Virus record (IMG/VR): IMGVR_UViG_3300028197_000209
Coordinates: 1-22,961 of that record
Direction: 5' to 3' (one strand)
DNA length: 22,961 nucleotides
From: a virus
The translations under genes and the position numbers were made by a program. Under the pieces are notes generated by a model. That model worked only from the letters and a program-made list of their open reading frames with translations, was not told where the DNA came from and ran no database searches. Shown piece after piece: positions 19,376 to 22,961 of this stretch; the first letter of the stretch is position 1, and every line of letters starts with the position of its first letter.

Positions 19376-21617
19376 CGGTCTCTCGCTTTTTAACTTTAGT
19401 GGTATTTAATACAAATTCTTTGTCTTTTATATCTATATTTAAAGTACCGCCGTCTTTTAAATCACCAAACAAGAGTTTCTTGGATAACGGAGTCTTAATA
19501 TCTTTATCAATAACACGTTGTAAGGGTCTAGCACCCATCTTAGCATCAAAGCCTTTATCAACTAGTAAGTCAATAGCATCATCTGATACAGTTGTAACAA
19601 CGCCTTTTTCTGAAAGCATATTTTTTAATTCAACTAGGAACTTACCAACAATTTTAATCATTGTATTCTTTTCTAATTTATCAAATGTCATAACACCATC
19701 AAGTCTATTTCTAAACTCTGGTGCAAAGAATTTTTTAAGTTCTTTATCTTCGTAGTCTTTATCCATACTACCAAATCCAATTGCATTAGTATCTGCTTCT
19801 TGTGAACCTAAGTTAGTTGTAAGAATTAGCACAATGTTTCTACAGTCAGCAGTCTTACCATTTGAACCTGTAACAAATCCGTTGTCCATGATTTGTAATA
19901 ACAATGAACTTACATCAGGGTGTGACTTTTCAATCTCATCTAATAATAGTACACAGTTAGGATTTTCTTGAATCTTAGTAATTAATAGTCCTGCATTTTC
20001 TTCAAAGCCAACATATCCTGGAGGTGAACCAATTAGTTTAGCAATACTATGTTTCTCTTGATACTCTGACATATCAAAACGTACAAGTTTAACTCCTAAT
20101 TGATTAGAAAGTTGTTTTGCTGTTTCAGTTTTACCTACGCCAGTTGGACCCATAAACACAAAGCTACCAATTGGTTTAGTTTCTGATTTAAGTCCTGCCT
20201 GTGCAACAAGTATCTTATCAACGATCCCGTCAACTGCTTTATCTTGTCCGTATATCTCAGACTTTAAGTTACGTTCTAGATTAGCTAGGTTACTTGTTTC
20301 TTTCTCTTTAACTTGTTCTTCAGGTAAGTTAACTGCTTTTGCAAGTTCAAATTGAATCTCTTCATCAGTAATAACTTTTTCCGCCTTAGGATCTTTAAGA
20401 TTAAATCTACTACAAGCACAATCAATCAAGTCAATTGCTTTATCAGGCAACTTTTTATCTGCTTGATATTTTACACTTAACTTAATAGCACTATCAATAG
20501 CTTCTTGTGTAATAGTAGTGTTATGGAATTCTTCGTAGTACTTCTTAATACCATTTAGGATATCATTAGTTACTTCTTTACTTGGCTCATCAACAGTTAC
20601 TCTAGCAAACCTACGCATCAATGCACGGTCCTTTTCAAAGTACTTTCTGTATTCTTCCCAAGTTGTACTTGCAACAACTTTAATATTACCTTTAGTTAGT
20701 ACGGGCTTTAACATATTAGCAAGATCATTTGAACTTTGTCCGCCCCCTGCACCTGCACCATTCATCATGTGTGCTTCATCAATAAACACGATTGTTTTAC
20801 CACGTTTCTTAAGAGCGGCCAGTACTAGCTTAAACCTTTCTTCAAAGTCTCCTCTATATTTAGAGCCAGCTAACATACTACCAATGTCTAAGTTATAAAC
20901 ACTATATTCTTTTAGAAATTCTGGTACAGTATTATTAACAATGTTCCAGGCAAGGCCTTCTGCAATAGCAGTTTTACCTACACCTGGATCACCGACTAGC
21001 AATACATTATTCTTTGCACGTCTACCTAAAGCTAGTGCAATAGAATCTAATTCATCTATTCGTCCTATAACAGGATCAATTTTACCTTTGTCAACTTCAG
21101 CATTAAGATTAGTTGTAAATGATCGTAAAGCTCTAGTAGCCATACCTGCCATTTCTTCATCTTCGTAGTTGTCAGCCAACTCGTTATTAAGATAGTCTGC
21201 AAACTTTTCCTTATCAATATTACATTTTGCAATATGATAGTATGACCAGCTTTTCTTTTCATTCATAATGCTTAAGAAAACATCTGAACAATCAATTTGA
21301 CTTCTACCACTAAACAATACTTGCGTAAATGCTCTGTTCAAAACTCTTTCTACTGCGTGAGTTTTCTTTGGCTTATATTTCTTAGCCTGAGCAGGTTCTA
21401 GTTGGATCTTTTCAGTCTGTGTTTTTAGATAATTCTCAATATTCTTTTTAAGGAAGTCTGGATCTGCACCATACCCTTGTATAATTTTAGAGAAACTATC
21501 TTCGCAAAGCATAGCAAATAACAAGTGTTCAATAGTTACGTACTCGTGCTGTAACTTCTTAGACACATCTACTGCTTTATCAAAAACTAATTGTAACTGT
21601 TCACTTGGTTCAACCAT
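19353..21617 (-). CDS. clpA: ClpA/ClpB-type AAA+ unfoldase
   Basis: 754 residues, near E. coli ClpA (758). A Clp N-domain (~1-145) contains HEYVTIEHLLFAML. The first AAA+ module has Walker A GDPGVGKT (209-216), pore loop SKYRGDFEE (~252-260) and Walker B IVFIDEA (276-282); the second has Walker A GPTGVGKT (490-497), GYVG (534-537) and LLLDEI (557-562). There is no ClpB coiled-coil M-domain, so it is ClpA/C-like. In NAIGFGSMDK (611-620) the IGF at 613-615 lies where ClpA docks to ClpP. No ClpP is in the window, so it probably recruits the host's. The AAAGGAT site precedes ATG; it overlaps def by eight bases. Confidence 0.9.
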   Translation of the reverse strand: MVEPSEQLQLVFDKAVDVSKKLQHEYVTIEHLLFAMLCEDSFSKIIQGYGADPDFLKKNIENYLKTQTEKIQLEPAQAKKYKPKKTHAVERVLNRAFTQVLFSGRSQIDCSDVFLSIMNEKKSWSYYHIAKCNIDKEKFADYLNNELADNYEDEEMAGMATRALRSFTTNLNAEVDKGKIDPVIGRIDELDSIALALGRRAKNNVLLVGDPGVGKTAIAEGLAWNIVNNTVPEFLKEYSVYNLDIGSMLAGSKYRGDFEERFKLVLAALKKRGKTIVFIDEAHMMNGAGAGGGQSSNDLANMLKPVLTKGNIKVVASTTWEEYRKYFEKDRALMRRFARVTVDEPSKEVTNDILNGIKKYYEEFHNTTITQEAIDSAIKLSVKYQADKKLPDKAIDLIDCACSRFNLKDPKAEKVITDEEIQFELAKAVNLPEEQVKEKETSNLANLERNLKSEIYGQDKAVDGIVDKILVAQAGLKSETKPIGSFVFMGPTGVGKTETAKQLSNQLGVKLVRFDMSEYQEKHSIAKLIGSPPGYVGFEENAGLLITKIQENPNCVLLLDEIEKSHPDVSSLLLQIMDNGFVTGSNGKTADCRNIVLILTTNLGSQEADTNAIGFGSMDKDYEDKELKKFFAPEFRNRLDGVMTFDKLEKNTMIKIVGKFLVELKNMLSEKGVVTTVSDDAIDLLVDKGFDAKMGARPLQRVIDKDIKTPLSKKLLFGDLKDGGTLNIDIKDKEFVLNTTKVKKRETVDQEENQ

Positions 21618-22134
21618 TTATGTATCCTTTAAATTTCTTTAATAATTTTAATTGTTTCTTTTTTGCCATATCTAATCTAAGTCTGCTTACTCTATCAATG
21701 TAGTTAATTCCGTATAGATGATCATATTCATGACCAAAGATTCTTGCATTCCAACCTACTAACTCTATTGTACACTCTTTTCCTGTAATGTCAAGGCACT
21801 CTGTTACCAAACCAGTTGGTCTTTTAACTTTTACATACAATAAAGGGAAACTTAAACAACCTTCTTCACCTTCTACTACTTCCTCGCTTACTGCTGTAAT
21901 CTTAGGGTTAATAATTGCAAAAGGTTTGTCGTCTTCGTAGCCTTCTAGTCCCGTTGGTTTCATAACAAAAATCTGTGCATTAAGTTCGACTTGGTTAGCC
22001 GCTAATCCAACACCTTGATTCTTTTCCATGATCTCTATCATCTGTTCTGATATCTCTTTGGCATTGAGATTATCAAAATCAAATGGATCTACTTTACGTT
22101 CTAACCAACTATTTGGGTGATATATCAATTTCAT
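21610..22134 (-). CDS. def: peptide deformylase
   Basis: 174 residues with all three deformylase motifs: GVGLAANQV (41-49), EEGCLSFP (90-97, metal Cys 93) and [13 protein letters not shown] (135-147, HEXXH with H135, E136 and H139). The enzyme removes formyl groups from nascent proteins at the ribosome. Marine phages often carry one, possibly to keep up the maturation of phage or photosystem proteins. The length matches bacterial type I enzymes. The ATG overlaps the dnaJ end by 26 bases, so the two are translated as a pair. Confidence 0.92.
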   Translation of the reverse strand: MKLIYHPNSWLERKVDPFDFDNLNAKEISEQMIEIMEKNQGVGLAANQVELNAQIFVMKPTGLEGYEDDKPFAIINPKITAVSEEVVEGEEGCLSFPLLYVKVKRPTGLVTECLDITGKECTIELVGWNARIFGHEYDHLYGINYIDRVSRLRLDMAKKKQLKLLKKFKGYING

Positions 22135-22961
22135 CTTTTATCTTCGCTAGTTTCTCTCTAATGTGTTCATTTGTTATGTTTGGTGTTATACCATTTACTT
22201 TAATAAACAAGTTACCTGTTTGACCACTTCTTCTGTCTGGTAAGCCTTGTCCACCTATGCTAAAAGTTGTACCTGAATTGGAGCCTGGAGGAACACTAAC
22301 ACTTAATTTTCTACTATGTAAAGTATCAATTCTAAGGTTTGTGCCTAGTAATAGATCGAATATACTAATGCTTCTCTCTATATATAAATTTATGCCTTGT
22401 ACTTGGTAGTCGACGTGCTTTCTGACTTGTACTTTTACAAACAGATCACCTCTAGGCATATTTGGAATATGATCTCCACCCATGCCAGGATACTTCATAG
22501 TATCACCTGGACGTACACCTTTAGGTATTTTAATAGTTACTGTTTCTTCTCTACCACTAGGTAGTCTGTAATGTGCAATAAGCTCTTTACCGTTTACTAT
22601 ATCTTCTAGTTGTATGTCAGCACCGATTGTAATGTTTTGGTTTGATGGTCTTTGCTGTTGTGCAAAGCCTTCACCAAAGAATCTACTAAAAACTTCGTTT
22701 ACATCTCCACCATTAAAGTGAAAAGATGTACCTCCTCCGTTAGGATTAAATCCTTGCTGTTGCGGATTGGTAGTTCCAAACTGATCATACATCTGACGCT
22801 TCTGTGGATCTTTGAGTGCCGAATATGCCTCGTTGATTTCTTTGAATTTAGCTTCACTTCCACCGCGGTCAGGGTGATGTTGCATACTTGCTTTTTTGTA
22901 TGCTGATTTTAGTTCCGTCTCTGAAGCTGATTTATCAACACCTAATACATTGTAATAGTCC
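22109..22961 (-). CDS. dnaJ: DnaJ/CbpA-type J-domain co-chaperone, N-terminus cut by window edge
   Basis: The frame continues through the right edge ([20 protein letters not shown] is readable near it), so the start is outside; about 283 residues are visible. The J-domain shows HHPDRGG and the helix IV block [21 protein letters not shown] Gly/Asn/Phe region follows ([15 protein letters not shown]), then [42 protein letters not shown] and [15 protein letters not shown]. The CxxCxGxG zinc finger is missing, so it is a class B (CbpA-like) protein. No DnaK is seen in the window, so it would stimulate the host's. Its 3' end overlaps def. Confidence 0.9.
   Translation of the reverse strand, partial: DYYNVLGVDKSASETELKSAYKKASMQHHPDRGGSEAKFKEINEAYSALKDPQKRQMYDQFGTTNPQQQGFNPNGGGTSFHFNGGDVNEVFSRFFGEGFAQQQRPSNQNITIGADIQLEDIVNGKELIAHYRLPSGREETVTIKIPKGVRPGDTMKYPGMGGDHIPNMPRGDLFVKVQVRKHVDYQVQGINLYIERSISIFDLLLGTNLRIDTLHSRKLSVSVPPGSNSGTTFSIGGQGLPDRRSGQTGNLFIKVNGITPNITNEHIREKLAKIKDEIDISPK

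Noticed and set aside
21080-21112. TTGACA inside clpA followed by TATAGG
   Set aside because: The spacing is 19 and the -10 is weak; likely chance in coding sequence.
1-22961. tRNA genes, CRISPR arrays, insertion sequences and rho-independent terminators
   Set aside because: No cloverleaf, repeat-spacer array, transposase or GC-rich hairpin followed by a T-run was seen on either strand; gaps between genes are all under 80 bases.

Overview
The window is a slice of a low-GC, tightly packed genome of a T4-like (tevenvirus-type) marine myovirus. Every supported gene lies on the minus strand, most neighbours abut or overlap (ATGA, TAATG and GTGA junctions are common), and no tRNA, rRNA, CRISPR array or insertion sequence is visible. 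The assignment rests on T4 core replication genes (family B polymerase gp43, sliding clamp gp45, DexA exonuclease, a DsbA-like protein), T4-type late promoters ((G/A)ATAAATA), and many small proteins of the kind carried by T4-like cyanophages and pelagiphages. The host cannot be read from the window; no photosynthesis genes are present.

All genes are transcribed right to left, so reading from high to low coordinates follows transcription. (1) 22961-18713: a proteostasis cassette of DnaJ (cut by the window edge), peptide deformylase and a full-length ClpA/ClpB-type unfoldase, then an unknown gene. (2) 18704-12519: late genes, apparently virion or head associated, including a nucleotidyltransferase, a HAD plus ParB-like fusion, two Cys-rich or basic-tailed proteins and several small membrane or structural proteins. 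T4-like late promoters occur here, and three gene junctions share one compact stop/promoter/start geometry. (3) 12510-6140: a 2OG-Fe(II) oxygenase, a DsbA-like protein behind a perfect sigma70 promoter, a membrane protein, a small HAD phosphatase, DNA polymerase gp43 with a possible 23-aa leader peptide and hairpin, a tiny membrane protein, DexA, a sugar-nucleotide epimerase, and gp45 behind its own sigma70 promoter. (4) 6129-1: a TGT-superfamily protein resembling DpdA (7-deazaguanine insertion into DNA), a YdcH-like small protein, a cold-shock protein, a second 2OG oxygenase, a conserved unknown, a QueD-like T-fold protein behind a sigma70 promoter, a glycosyltransferase, a cupin-like protein and a third 2OG oxygenase cut by the left edge.

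The most interesting possibility is DNA hypermodification. A DpdA-like transglycosylase sits directly downstream of the clamp and polymerase genes, and a QueD-like protein, an epimerase, a glycosyltransferase and several oxygenases are within a few kilobases. A second theme is possible packaging of enzymes in the head: several late proteins begin with short peptides resembling the T4 capsid-targeting sequence. A third is takeover of host proteolysis by a phage ClpA that keeps the ClpP-docking loop.
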